The notes: a model not told the origin generated them from the sequence alone. Positions 1 to 9,094 are shown, counted from the stretch's first letter. The stretch: DNA of 14,705 nt from an uncultured Bacteroides sp. (GCA_900557355.1 USSR01000094.1:1-14705), one strand, 5' to 3'. Numbers and translations are program-made.

Positions 1-20
1 CTCCTGAGAGAATAGAAAAC

Positions 21-29
21 TAACTTTTG
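21..29 (+). promoter_or_regulatory. Possible -7 box upstream of susC-like gene
   Basis: The bases TAACTTTTG lie 20 bases before the transporter start. They resemble the Bacteroidetes -7 consensus TAnnTTTG with one extra base. The same CTA...TTTTG core precedes the genes at 5916 and 9195 at a similar distance. The -33 region would lie outside the window, so it cannot be checked. Any leader would be very short. This is weak evidence on its own. Confidence 0.35.
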
Positions 30-49
30 TTTAACTTAATAATTAAAGT

Positions 50-3000
50 ATGAAAAACAGCAAGAATTTAAGTCTGTTGAGTCGTTTGGGTAAACTCCAG
101 CGGCTGTTTCTCGTGGCTTTGTTCTCGGCATTGGCTATAGGAGCCGCTGCACAAAGCAAAACCGTTTCGGGTACTGTCACCGACAAAACGGGTGAAACTG
201 TAATTGGAGCCAGTATAGTAGTAAAAGGTACTACAAATGGTACAATTACCGATATCGATGGTAAATTTACCATCTCCAATGTACCTGACAATGGGATTAT
301 ACAGGTGAGTTTTGTCGGATACAAAACTCAGGATATTCCTGCGGGGGGGAAATCCGTTTTTCATATTACATTAGAAGAAGATGCTGAAATTCTGGATGAA
401 GTAGTGGTAGTAGGTTATGGTGTACAGAAGAAAAGCGACGTAACCGGAGCACTAACTCAAGTAACGGAAAAAACAATCAAAGAGCGCCCGGTACAGAATG
501 CTTTACAAGCGATGCAAGGTAAAGCTGCCGGCGTGCAAATTACATCCAACAACCGCCCGGGGGAACTGGGTGATGTACGCATCCGTGGTAATCGTTCCAT
601 TAATGCAAGCAACGACCCGCTATATGTAATCGATGGAATCCCGATGACTGCAGGTTCTATGGCTGATGTCAATCCCAACGATATAGAATCTATGGAAATT
701 TTGAAGGATGCGTCTGCCACAGCTATTTATGGTTCACGTGGAGCCAACGGCGTCGTCCTGATCAGTACCAAAAAGGGTAAAACCGGCAAGGTGACCATTA
801 ACTACGATGGTTCAATGTCCTTTTCAACGATTGATTCTATGACTGACTGGATGAACTCAGGAGAACTGATTGACTGGAATCGCCAGTCTAATATTAATGC
901 AAATGCATATACAGGTAAGTATGGCAATGCTCCCGACCCCGATATTGATGGTGATGCGTATTTTGGCGGTGTAACCAAATACCCCTATCTGCGTCCAGTA
1001 TTCAATTCGGCCTTCCAATTTAATAGCGATGGTACTCCTGTATTACGTGACGCCACCGAATATGAACAAAAGGTTCTGGGATATGCTGCCAGAGTTCCGG
1101 TATACGATTCCTCGAAAATACCCACAACTCCCTGGACAGACTATGTAACCCGCACGGCAATTACTCACAATCACCAGTTATCCCTGTCTGCCGGTACCGA
1201 AAAATCAAAACTTTATATGTCTTTGGCATATCTGGACCAGCAATCACCGATGAAGGATCAGGACTACAAACGCTATACAGTGAATTTGAATGGTGAAATA
1301 CAGGCTACCGATTTCCTGAAAGTTGGCATGGGCGTTAATCTCAGCCATTCCATTAAAAATTATGGTATTGTAAGTAACTTCTCAAACACTACTGCCAAAG
1401 ACTCTTATGGTTTAGCCACCAACCTGATGCCATATGCACCGGCATACGATGAAAACGGTTCCTTACTGAGCCCGTCTGATGGTCCTTCGCAACACAATGC
1501 ACTACTGAACATTGACCAGGCGCAGAATGAAACACGCTATTACGGAGCTATGTTAAGCTCTTTTGCTGAACTGGACTTCGGGAAAATCTGGACTCCGCTG
1601 GAAGGTATAAGATGGCGTACAAACTTCGGTGCACAATACCGTAATGCACGCGAAGGTAGTTATTATGGTAACGATTTCACCAATCCGCTAGGGTATGCCT
1701 CAACAGAACCGAATGTAGCTTACAACAACCAAAGCCAGAAATTGGCATGGACATTGGAAAATATGATTTTTGTAAACAAAACATTCAATAGAATCCACTC
1801 TTTGGGACTGACATTAATGCAATCTGCCGAATATTATCGTACAGAAGGTATCGAGGTACGCGCTTATGAATGTAAATTCCCCACCGCATTGTGGTATAGT
1901 GTAGGTGACTCCAACACATCAAAGGCCGGTATAGGTTCCTCATTCAGCGAACAACAACGCGCTTCTTATATGGGCCGCATTAATTATTCTTTGATGGACC
2001 GTTATCTGATTACCTTGACAGGTCGTTGGGATGGTGCTTCAATGTTAGCCGTAGATAATAAATGGGATTTCTTCCCTTCAGCCGCCCTGGCATGGAAGGT
2101 GAATGAGGAAAATTTCATGCAAGCTATAGGATGGATCAATACATTGAAAGTACGTGTAGGTTATGGTGTGACCGGTAATGCTTCTGTCAGTCCATATCAA
2201 ACAGGTGGAGCAATGGTTTCACAATGGGCTAACAAGCCTTTCGGGCAAGGTGCAGTAACCACAAACACCACCGGTGCCAAGGCTTCCGTATTGCCCAACA
2301 AAATGCTTGGTTGGGAGAAAACTGCTTCCACGAATGTGGGTATCGACTTCGGCTTTCTGAATAGTAGAATCACCGGTAGTGCCGAATACTACATTGCCAA
2401 AACTTCTGATTTACTATTAAACCGTTCTATTCCTATCATGACCGGATATACCCAAATTTTATCGAATGTAGGCAAGACTCAAAATAAGGGTTTTGAATTA
2501 ACATTGTCTACTGTAAATGTCCAAACCAAAGACTTTACCTGGAAAACCGATTTCACCTTCTCTACTAACAAAGAAAAGATAGTAGAATTGGCTGATGGTA
2601 AAAATGACGATACCGCCAATGGCTGGTTTATAGGAAAACCAATCAATGAGGTTTGGACATACAAATACGATCGCCTGTGGCAGAATACTACTGATGACCA
2701 AAAACTGCTGGCAGTTTATAAAGCAAATGGTATTACGATGTTCCCAGGTATGGCTAAATTGGTAGATCAACCATTCATCGAAGTACCAAAAGGTACAGAA
2801 GGAGCAGTAACAAAAACTATTGATGTCAATGGACAGAAGCAAGAAATCACTTATATGAATAACGGTTTCGGAAAATTTGACAATGATGACAATCATTTCT
2901 TAGGTTCATTTACCCCGAAATGGGAAGGTGGTTTTACTACTACATTCATTTACAAGAACTGGCAGCTGAATGCATTTGTCTATGGCCGCTTCGGCAATAC

Positions 3001-3409
3001 GTATTACGGATTAATGCAAACTTACGGACGTCGCGTTGAGAAGGATACCTGGAGTCCTGAAAATACGGGAGCCCGATTCCCGCAACCGCGCGCAGGAGGA
3101 GAGACTTTTACAGACTATAGTGCTTATATGAGTTACACTAAAGGCAATATGGTTGCCATCCGTAACATTGCATTGTCATATACACTGCCCGAAAAAATTC
3201 TAAATAAGATAGGTGCGTCCAGTTGCTCTATTTATGCCCAAGTACTGAACCCCTTCATTTTCGGGGGTGAATTAGTAAAGGCAGGAATCAACCCGGATGA
3301 TACTACAGGATGGAGCGAAAGTACTAATCCGACTAATTATATTGGAGGCCAGACCAATAATACAGTGTTGAACCGCAGTTATGTGATAGGTCTGAGACTT
3401 GGCTTTTAA
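50..3409 (+). CDS. SusC/RagA-family TonB-dependent outer-membrane transporter
   Basis: This is a 1119-residue outer-membrane transporter that, with the SusD-like partner encoded next, should import oligosaccharides using TonB energy. A basic N-terminus and hydrophobic stretch form a signal peptide, probably cut after Ala34 (GAAA before Gln35). A carboxypeptidase-regulatory-like beta-sandwich follows at about residues 38-108 (SGTVTDKTGETVIGAS...). The TonB-box-like DEVVVVGYG is at 116-124. The plug domain starts near 128 and carries the SusC signature around 208-245 (NPNDIESMEILKDASATAIY, then GSRGANGV). The rest is beta-barrel, ending in RLGF with the usual terminal Phe. The length is typical of the family. 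The start is supported by the signal peptide and the A-rich sequence before it. A G7 run codes for residues 98-100. Ligand specificity cannot be read from the sequence; RG-I is inferred from the neighbours. Confidence 0.96.
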   Translation: MKNSKNLSLLSRLGKLQRLFLVALFSALAIGAAAQSKTVSGTVTDKTGETVIGASIVVKGTTNGTITDIDGKFTISNVPDNGIIQVSFVGYKTQDIPAGGKSVFHITLEEDAEILDEVVVVGYGVQKKSDVTGALTQVTEKTIKERPVQNALQAMQGKAAGVQITSNNRPGELGDVRIRGNRSINASNDPLYVIDGIPMTAGSMADVNPNDIESMEILKDASATAIYGSRGANGVVLISTKKGKTGKVTINYDGSMSFSTIDSMTDWMNSGELIDWNRQSNINANAYTGKYGNAPDPDIDGDAYFGGVTKYPYLRPVFNSAFQFNSDGTPVLRDATEYEQKVLGYAARVPVYDSSKIPTTPWTDYVTRTAITHNHQLSLSAGTEKSKLYMSLAYLDQQSPMKDQDYKRYTVNLNGEIQATDFLKVGMGVNLSHSIKNYGIVSNFSNTTAKDSYGLATNLMPYAPAYDENGSLLSPSDGPSQHNALLNIDQAQNETRYYGAMLSSFAELDFGKIWTPLEGIRWRTNFGAQYRNAREGSYYGNDFTNPLGYASTEPNVAYNNQSQKLAWTLENMIFVNKTFNRIHSLGLTLMQSAEYYRTEGIEVRAYECKFPTALWYSVGDSNTSKAGIGSSFSEQQRASYMGRINYSLMDRYLITLTGRWDGASMLAVDNKWDFFPSAALAWKVNEENFMQAIGWINTLKVRVGYGVTGNASVSPYQTGGAMVSQWANKPFGQGAVTTNTTGAKASVLPNKMLGWEKTASTNVGIDFGFLNSRITGSAEYYIAKTSDLLLNRSIPIMTGYTQILSNVGKTQNKGFELTLSTVNVQTKDFTWKTDFTFSTNKEKIVELADGKNDDTANGWFIGKPINEVWTYKYDRLWQNTTDDQKLLAVYKANGITMFPGMAKLVDQPFIEVPKGTEGAVTKTIDVNGQKQEITYMNNGFGKFDNDDNHFLGSFTPKWEGGFTTTFIYKNWQLNAFVYGRFGNTYYGLMQTYGRRVEKDTWSPENTGARFPQPRAGGETFTDYSAYMSYTKGNMVAIRNIALSYTLPEKILNKIGASSCSIYAQVLNPFIFGGELVKAGINPDDTTGWSESTNPTNYIGGQTNNTVLNRSYVIGLRLGF

Positions 3410-3436
3410 ATAACAGAATATTAAGATAAATACAAT

Positions 3437-5740
3437 ATGAAGAAATATATATTACTATCGATAATTGCATTGGGAAGCATATCTTGTACAGACAGCTTTC
3501 TGGAAGAAAAAATGGTATCTACCATTACGCAAGATTATTTTGAGACCGAACAAGGTCTGGAACAACTGATCGTAGGTACATACGACGCCTTGCGGGTAAC
3601 AAAACAATACGAACAAGGTCCTGCAAGCTTGATGGCAGGAGTAGATAACTTCTCTCAGAAAACAGCATCACGGGGTATGTATTCCGCGAGTGAATGGAAT
3701 GCAACTGGAAAGTTGGCAGGTTTTACCAATGGCTTGTGCGGTGAGAATGCCAAATCACTATTAGGCTTCTACCCCATCATTAACAACTGTAACCGGGCTA
3801 TAATATCTATCCGTGAAGGCAAAGCGCTCGGCAAGTTTGCCAGCGATGCAAATTATGCAGCCAAGGCTCTGTCAGAAGCTTTATTCAACCGTGCCTACTC
3901 ACTTTACATTATGAGCACCATGTACGGTGAAATATTCGTTCCGCAAGGATATACAGAAGAGCTTCCCTCCAATTACAACTATGCCCGTGAAAGCGTTCCC
4001 AATATATACCGGATGCTAATTACAGATTTGCGTTATGCTTATGATCATCTGCCGGATGTCAATGAACAGAATCTGACTACAGACTTCGGTCGAGCAACGA
4101 AAGGGGCAGCCGCACATTTTTTGGCAAAACTCTATTTGCAACGTGCACAAGGTACTAAATATGGTAGTTCGGAATATGGTGTAAAAGCCGACGGTCATGT
4201 AGATACCAATAACCAGAAATCTTATTTAGGTATGCTATATAAAGGAGAAGGTGCTGCCGACCTGGATTCCTGTATATATTATACATCAAAGGTTATAGAT
4301 CATGGTTATTATGATTTGGAACCTGACTTTGGAAAATTGTTCAACCATCCATTGGGAGATTATTCAAATGAAAATAGCCGGGAATTGATTCTATCTTGCG
4401 TATATGGTCCGATGGGTGGAGCCGACAATGGCCGTTATGGTAACCGCCTGCCTTATTTCTTCGGAGGTGACTATGCCAATGCTTCTTGGGGAATACCTGA
4501 TTTCTGTTGGGAATATCCCACAAAATCTTCAGCACGTGTAGGTTATACCAATGACTTCGGTTTTGACCTATACGTTAACAAACAAGCTGACTCCCGCTAT
4601 CAAAAATCATTCCACGTAGAATATATAACAGCATTGAAGGGAGGAGATTCAAACTCATCCCCTGCTGCCAATCTTGACTATCACGCTTATAACAGTGATA
4701 ATAACAAGACTTATATATGGACTGAAGCAATGGCAGATTATTTCAATGAACATATCCTTCCCAATTATACAAGAGAATCCTGGGGTAATAGAAGAGCTGT
4801 GCCCGGTGAACATAAAATGGGAAAAGGTGATCTGGCTTTCGCTTATGTGGAAAACACCAAAGAGACTGCCATTGACATCAATGAAGCTTTGGCACAACCC
4901 TTTGTCCTGATGGCACGCTGGATAAAAGATGGAGATAAATATTATTACCGTGTTCCTACTAAAGCCGAAGGAAGTAGTTATGCTTATAATGATAAAAGTT
5001 ATTCCGGTCTGGACAAAATGGGTTCTACCGCATGTCCGGCAACATTAAAATATGATGAACCAAACCGCAATAATTATACGCACTACGAATCCGGCCGTGA
5101 CGTACCTTTGTTCCGTTTAGCAGAAACCTATCTGCTTCGTGCCGAAGCTTATGGACGCAAAGGTAATTACAGTGCAGCTATTGCTGACATTAATAAAGTA
5201 CGCGCACGTGCTGCTTATAAATCAGGTGAAAAGCGTGCAGAAGTGATTGCTCTTATACAACCGGGCCATGAAAAGCTCTCTCAGACAGAACAGCAATGGC
5301 CATATGAAGTGGCAATCGACATGATAGCTTCAATGTTGGTAGACGAATCTTATTGGGATGGTGCTTCTGTTCATTCAAATGCAGAAATGTATCCGGAAAC
5401 TGCCACATCAACGGAAGACCGTTTTGTAAACTTCATCCTGAATGAATTAGCACGCGAACTGAATCAGGAAATGGTATATTACGAGAACTTACATCACTCG
5501 GGCTGGCAGGCAGACCGCATCATATACCATGATCAATTAGCATCTTCAAAACAAGGATTATGGGATTCTTCAGACAACTTAATTAACGGTATCGGACAGA
5601 CAGGTGATGGCATGGGAATGTTCGAACCCCATTATACCCTAAAACCATTTGCCCAGTCTATGCTAGACTTATTGACGGATGAGAATGGTAATCCTCTGGA
5701 CGACTCAGCTAAAAAAGCTTACCAGAATTACGGATATTGA
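3437..5740 (+). CDS. SusD/RagB-family outer-membrane glycan-binding lipoprotein
   Basis: This is the surface lipoprotein that should sit as a lid on the SusC barrel and bind the incoming glycan. The first 17 residues end in a lipobox (SISC), with lipid attachment at Cys17. The acidic stretch after it (TDSFLEE) fits a lipoprotein surface-export signal. TPR-like SusD features are visible: NNCNRAI and ALFNRAYSLYIM in the N-terminal half, and the conserved FRLAETYLLRAEA at 559-571 followed by AAIADINKVRARA. Near the C-terminus, FILNELARELNQE is the usual ERxRELxGE-type helix in variant form. At 767 residues it is longer than most family members, which are roughly 500-650; extra sequence lies in the middle and at the C-terminus. 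It starts 27 bases after the susC-like stop, so the two are almost certainly cotranscribed, and the unit ends at the hairpin at 5755-5789. Confidence 0.95.
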   Translation: MKKYILLSIIALGSISCTDSFLEEKMVSTITQDYFETEQGLEQLIVGTYDALRVTKQYEQGPASLMAGVDNFSQKTASRGMYSASEWNATGKLAGFTNGLCGENAKSLLGFYPIINNCNRAIISIREGKALGKFASDANYAAKALSEALFNRAYSLYIMSTMYGEIFVPQGYTEELPSNYNYARESVPNIYRMLITDLRYAYDHLPDVNEQNLTTDFGRATKGAAAHFLAKLYLQRAQGTKYGSSEYGVKADGHVDTNNQKSYLGMLYKGEGAADLDSCIYYTSKVIDHGYYDLEPDFGKLFNHPLGDYSNENSRELILSCVYGPMGGADNGRYGNRLPYFFGGDYANASWGIPDFCWEYPTKSSARVGYTNDFGFDLYVNKQADSRYQKSFHVEYITALKGGDSNSSPAANLDYHAYNSDNNKTYIWTEAMADYFNEHILPNYTRESWGNRRAVPGEHKMGKGDLAFAYVENTKETAIDINEALAQPFVLMARWIKDGDKYYYRVPTKAEGSSYAYNDKSYSGLDKMGSTACPATLKYDEPNRNNYTHYESGRDVPLFRLAETYLLRAEAYGRKGNYSAAIADINKVRARAAYKSGEKRAEVIALIQPGHEKLSQTEQQWPYEVAIDMIASMLVDESYWDGASVHSNAEMYPETATSTEDRFVNFILNELARELNQEMVYYENLHHSGWQADRIIYHDQLASSKQGLWDSSDNLINGIGQTGDGMGMFEPHYTLKPFAQSMLDLLTDENGNPLDDSAKKAYQNYGY

Positions 5741-5754
5741 TTAATAAGATCTGT

Positions 5755-5789
5755 AGGGGGGGGAGACTTATGTACGGTTTCCCCCCTTT
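5755..5789 (+). terminator. Rho-independent terminator after the susCD pair
   Basis: Starting 15 bases after the SusD stop, 5755-5767 (A, eight G, then AGAC) can pair with 5777-5789 (GGTTTCCCCCCTTT region). The stem is about 13 base pairs with a few G-T wobbles and a loop of nine bases. The downstream T content is modest (TTTCTTATAT), so the terminator is strong in stem but only fair in tail. Its position between two gene groups, with a promoter-like box following, fits the end of a transcription unit. Confidence 0.75.
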
Positions 5790-5829
5790 CTTATATACGG
5801 ATATACCTAAATAAATGAATAACCGTACA
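5771..5829. repeat. 9-bp inverted repeat in the susD-PL22 intergenic region
   Basis: TGTACGGTT at 5771-5779 is the exact reverse complement of AACCGTACA at 5821-5829, with 41 bases between. The left arm shares its last three bases with the 3' arm of the terminator stem, so the two structures would partly exclude each other. A chance match of this length in a 175-base gap is unlikely but not negligible, so a function is only a suggestion. Confidence 0.4.
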
Positions 5830-5880
5830 ATTTACCATATAAATGTATGAATTTCTATTTTACAGAGCGTTTATTGCGCC

Positions 5881-5888
5881 TAGTTTTG
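5881..5888 (+). promoter_or_regulatory. -7 promoter box upstream of the PL22-PL11 pair
   Basis: TAGTTTTG matches the Bacteroidetes -7 consensus TAnnTTTG and lies 27 bases before the start codon at 5916. It is preceded by TTGCGCC, almost the same as the TTGCGC before the box at 9163. No TTTG is seen at the usual -33 spacing; the region there reads TATTTTAC. Such promoters often depend on an activator, but that is inference. The 175-base gap from the SusD stop holds this box, the terminator and one inverted repeat, and no gene. Confidence 0.6.
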
Positions 5889-5915
5889 TAACATCAAATA
5901 AAAAAATGACATACT

Positions 5916-7244
5916 ATGAGAAAGTTCTGTTTAACCATTATTGTATTAGCCAGCTTCAGTAAAGCACTGTTTGCCCAGTTTGGTAATTGCACTGCATCCG
6001 AAATGCAAACTTATACAGACCGTGAAACCGGAAACACCATTACCATACTTACCGACACTTTAAAGAATGACCGTTTCCTCTATCAGACAGACCCGATGTG
6101 GACACATGACGGAAAATATCTATTATTCCGGTCATCCAGTCGCGCAAACGATAAAAAGATAGAGCGTACCCTCCCAAATGGAGAGAAACGCAGTTGGACT
6201 CCCACACAGATTTATTTTATAGAAATGGCAACAGGTCAAATCATTCAGGCTACAGAAGGTCCTGATCTGGGTAGTGCATTCCTGGCCAATAAGAGCAATC
6301 GTATGTTCATCAGCCGAAAAGAAAAAGAAGACTGGAATATGTATGTAATGGATCTGGATAAGTTCTTTGCAGATGTAAAAAAAGGAAAGGTAGGAAAACC
6401 TACCGCCTATGAAACTCTTTTAGGTACCTTTCCCACAAGCATGGGACGTCCCGGAGGATATGCCATAGATTGCAACGATGACTATGCTTATATCACCGTA
6501 GAACGTGAAGGTACAGAAGAAGAAAAAGAACGCATGGCGAAAAATGCATTCTTACCGGAAAGTAATCAGCCGGTAAAAATAAAACCATCTCTTTGTGGCA
6601 TCCGAAAAATGAACCTTGCTACCGGCGAAGTAACCAAAGTTATCGATACCGAATTTAAAACAGGACACATACAGGCCAGCCGTTTCACACCGGGAGAAAT
6701 CGTTTTCTGTAATGAAACCGGTGGCGATGCATATCAGCGCATGTGGTTCTGCACAGCAGACGGTTCGGTCTTCAAGCCTCTTTATAAAGAAACTCCATTA
6801 GACTGGGTCACTCACGAAACTTTTGTAACCAAAGACTATGTTTATTTCAACATCCTAGGTTTTCAGCCTCGCCTTCGTAAACAAGTAAGTGGTATTGCCC
6901 GTATCAATCTTCGCACCGATGACGTGGAATTAGTGGGTCAGGTAGAATTGGATAAAGACCGCAAAGCCATAGAAGGACAACTTACCGGACGGGGATTCTG
7001 GCATTGCAATGCAAGTCGCGACAATCGTTGGGCAGCTGGTGACACCTTCGGAGGAAATGTCTGGCTCATCAACGTACAGACCGGTCAACGCCATTGGTTG
7101 GTTTCGGACACCAAAATGAAACCGGATCATGCACACCCAAGTTTCAGTCCCGACGGCACAAAAGTACTTTTTCAATCCGGGCACTTCACAAACGGCAAGC
7201 GTTTGAACCTGATGATGGTTGATATAACTTCATTCAATAACTAA
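5916..7244 (+). CDS. PL22-type oligogalacturonate-lyase-like beta-propeller protein
   Basis: This 442-residue protein resembles oligogalacturonate lyases of family PL22, which split short (including unsaturated) galacturonides by beta-elimination using a metal. A signal peptide ends at ALFA, with a likely cut after Ala20, and there is no lipobox Cys, so it is probably periplasmic. Propeller-blade motifs such as MWTHDGKYLLF and HPSFSPDGTKVLFQS are visible. By comparison with remembered PL22 sequences, His251 (TGHIQAS) fits the catalytic base, and His300 (WVTHETF), His405 and His407 (DHAHPSF) fit metal ligands. His363 lies in a conserved-looking WHCNASRDNRW segment. The residue three before His405 is Lys402, where characterised members are remembered to have a metal-binding Gln. 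It is somewhat longer than classical members (about 385-390). It forms a pair with the PL11 gene 11 bases downstream. The exact substrate is uncertain; a rhamnogalacturonan-derived disaccharide is possible. Confidence 0.8.
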   Translation: MRKFCLTIIVLASFSKALFAQFGNCTASEMQTYTDRETGNTITILTDTLKNDRFLYQTDPMWTHDGKYLLFRSSSRANDKKIERTLPNGEKRSWTPTQIYFIEMATGQIIQATEGPDLGSAFLANKSNRMFISRKEKEDWNMYVMDLDKFFADVKKGKVGKPTAYETLLGTFPTSMGRPGGYAIDCNDDYAYITVEREGTEEEKERMAKNAFLPESNQPVKIKPSLCGIRKMNLATGEVTKVIDTEFKTGHIQASRFTPGEIVFCNETGGDAYQRMWFCTADGSVFKPLYKETPLDWVTHETFVTKDYVYFNILGFQPRLRKQVSGIARINLRTDDVELVGQVELDKDRKAIEGQLTGRGFWHCNASRDNRWAAGDTFGGNVWLINVQTGQRHWLVSDTKMKPDHAHPSFSPDGTKVLFQSGHFTNGKRLNLMMVDITSFNN

Positions 7245-7255
7245 AAAAGAAAACT

Positions 7256-9094
7256 ATGAAAAACAGATATTTACTCCTCTGTGCTTTGTTAATCGGTACA
7301 GCCGGTAGTTTACGAGCCCAAGATTTACGTGAACGTACTTACTACTATGAGATTCTGGAACCACGACATGAACCGAAGCCTGAAGTAAATGGTTTTGCAA
7401 CCAAACGAATAAAAGAGCACTTGAACAGAGGACTGGCGGCAACCCCTGCCATGGATGGAAAAGGCATATATCTTAGCTGGAGATTGTTGGAACAAGATGA
7501 TACAGATGTGTCCTTCCATTTATATCGTACTGCAAATGGCAAGACGGAACGCTTAACCAAATCTCCGGTAAAATTGACTTGTGATTTCATAGATCAATCT
7601 CCTGTAAACGGAAAAGCATCTTATTGGATCTGCGCGTTGGATAAAAAGAAGAAAGTGATCGACACATCTGCTAAAATAGAAGTGGAACTCCCATCATTGA
7701 AGAATTATCAATCAATCAAACTTAATAGAAATATAAAAGCCGGCAAGATAGCTGTTGCCGATTTAAATGGAGACGGGGTTTATGATTATATCATCCGCAC
7801 GCCGAATAAAAATGTAGACCCGGGGATGCCGGGCACTTTGGGTGGAGAAACTTATCAAATTGAGGCTTATCTGAATGACGGTACTTTTTTGTGGTCTAAA
7901 GACCTCGGACAAGGTATAGAACCGGGTGTATGGTATTCCCCTTTTATCGCTTACGACTTCAATGGAGATGGCAAAGCTGAAATAGCATTAAAGACTGCTC
8001 CTGAAAATTCAAAACGCAATGAAAAAGGACGTGTAGATTCAGGTGAAGAATACTTGAGCGTATTGAATGGCATGACTGGAAAAGAAATAGTCCGCGTGGA
8101 TTGGCCTGAGCGCAATGACAGATATGGAAATCTTGTCCGCCAGAATCGTAATCAGATAGGTATGGCATACCTGGATGGGAAGACACCTTATATATTAGCT
8201 TGTCGCGGGACCTATAAATTGATGGTTGTAGATGCCTGGCAATTAAATAGCAATAAATTGGAACGCGCCTGGAGATGGGATAGCGATGAAGAAAACCCTA
8301 TAGTAAGAAGTATGGGATCACATAACATGATTTGCGGAGATGTGGATCAGGATGGAAAAGATGAAATACTCTTAGGCTCATGCATGCTTGATGACAATGG
8401 TACACTATTATGGTCTACCGGATTAGGACACCCGGACAAGATTTATCTGACAGATATTGACCCGAATCGTCCGGGAATGGAAGTATTTCTATGCTTGGAA
8501 CCTTGGCATGACAACGGCCGTGGAGTTTGTGTGGTAGATGCAAAAACCGGACAACCCGTTTGGAACATCGGTCGCAAAACGTTCCATGTGGGTGACGGAA
8601 TGGTTGCCGACTTCGATCCTACTCATAAAGGACTGGAATGTTTCGCAAGTGAAGACCGTAAAGGAGGAAGCACGGACAAATACCTACTTTCTGCAAGTGG
8701 CCAATGCTTAGGCAAGAACGAAGATGTACCTTCCTGCCGAAACTGGGCATGGTGGGACGGAGATTTATTGCGTGAAACATTTAAAGGAGATGATAACCGG
8801 TGGGGAGCAAACTCTTCTTCTAACGGAAAATCTTTAAGCATTATAAAATGGAAAGGGGAATCTCTTACAGAAGGTATTGAAGGAGATATCCTGATGATTG
8901 CCGATTTATATGGCGATTGGCGTGAAGAGATCATCACAGCCCTACCGGGCGAAATTCGTATTTACACAACGAATATCCCTGCCAAAGACCGTCGTGTAAC
9001 TTTAATGCAGGATGCGATATACCGGAATTATGTAGTACATCGTTCTATGGGTTATCCACAGGCACCTGTACCTTCTTACTATTTAGGAGAATAA
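7256..9094 (+). CDS. PL11-family rhamnogalacturonan lyase, divergent
   Basis: PL11 enzymes cut the rhamnose-galacturonate backbone of RG-I by beta-elimination. The 612-residue protein has a signal peptide cut near LRA/QD (after residue 21). An N-terminal beta-domain starts with HLNRGLAATP at 55-64 and continues with YLSWRLL at 72-78, the usual PL11 opening. An eight-bladed-propeller region follows, with calcium-loop motifs DLNGDG (169-174), DFNGDG (234-239) and DVDQDG (362-367). GSHNMICGDVD, STGLGHPDK, DIDPNRPGMEVF (400-411), DAKTGQPVW and ADLYGDWREEII (549-560) are all family landmarks. Several normally strict motifs are altered, e.g. CRGTYK at 316-321 and YPQAPVPS at 600-607. Whether it is endo- or exo-acting cannot be decided. 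The type I signal suggests the periplasm. It is cotranscribed with the PL22-type gene. Confidence 0.88.
   Translation: MKNRYLLLCALLIGTAGSLRAQDLRERTYYYEILEPRHEPKPEVNGFATKRIKEHLNRGLAATPAMDGKGIYLSWRLLEQDDTDVSFHLYRTANGKTERLTKSPVKLTCDFIDQSPVNGKASYWICALDKKKKVIDTSAKIEVELPSLKNYQSIKLNRNIKAGKIAVADLNGDGVYDYIIRTPNKNVDPGMPGTLGGETYQIEAYLNDGTFLWSKDLGQGIEPGVWYSPFIAYDFNGDGKAEIALKTAPENSKRNEKGRVDSGEEYLSVLNGMTGKEIVRVDWPERNDRYGNLVRQNRNQIGMAYLDGKTPYILACRGTYKLMVVDAWQLNSNKLERAWRWDSDEENPIVRSMGSHNMICGDVDQDGKDEILLGSCMLDDNGTLLWSTGLGHPDKIYLTDIDPNRPGMEVFLCLEPWHDNGRGVCVVDAKTGQPVWNIGRKTFHVGDGMVADFDPTHKGLECFASEDRKGGSTDKYLLSASGQCLGKNEDVPSCRNWAWWDGDLLRETFKGDDNRWGANSSSNGKSLSIIKWKGESLTEGIEGDILMIADLYGDWREEIITALPGEIRIYTTNIPAKDRRVTLMQDAIYRNYVVHRSMGYPQAPVPSYYLGE

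Noticed and set aside
2498..2896. 132-codon open frame on the - strand inside the susC-like gene
   Set aside because: The + strand frame encodes conserved SusC barrel sequence. The antisense peptide has no recognisable pattern and no start signals.
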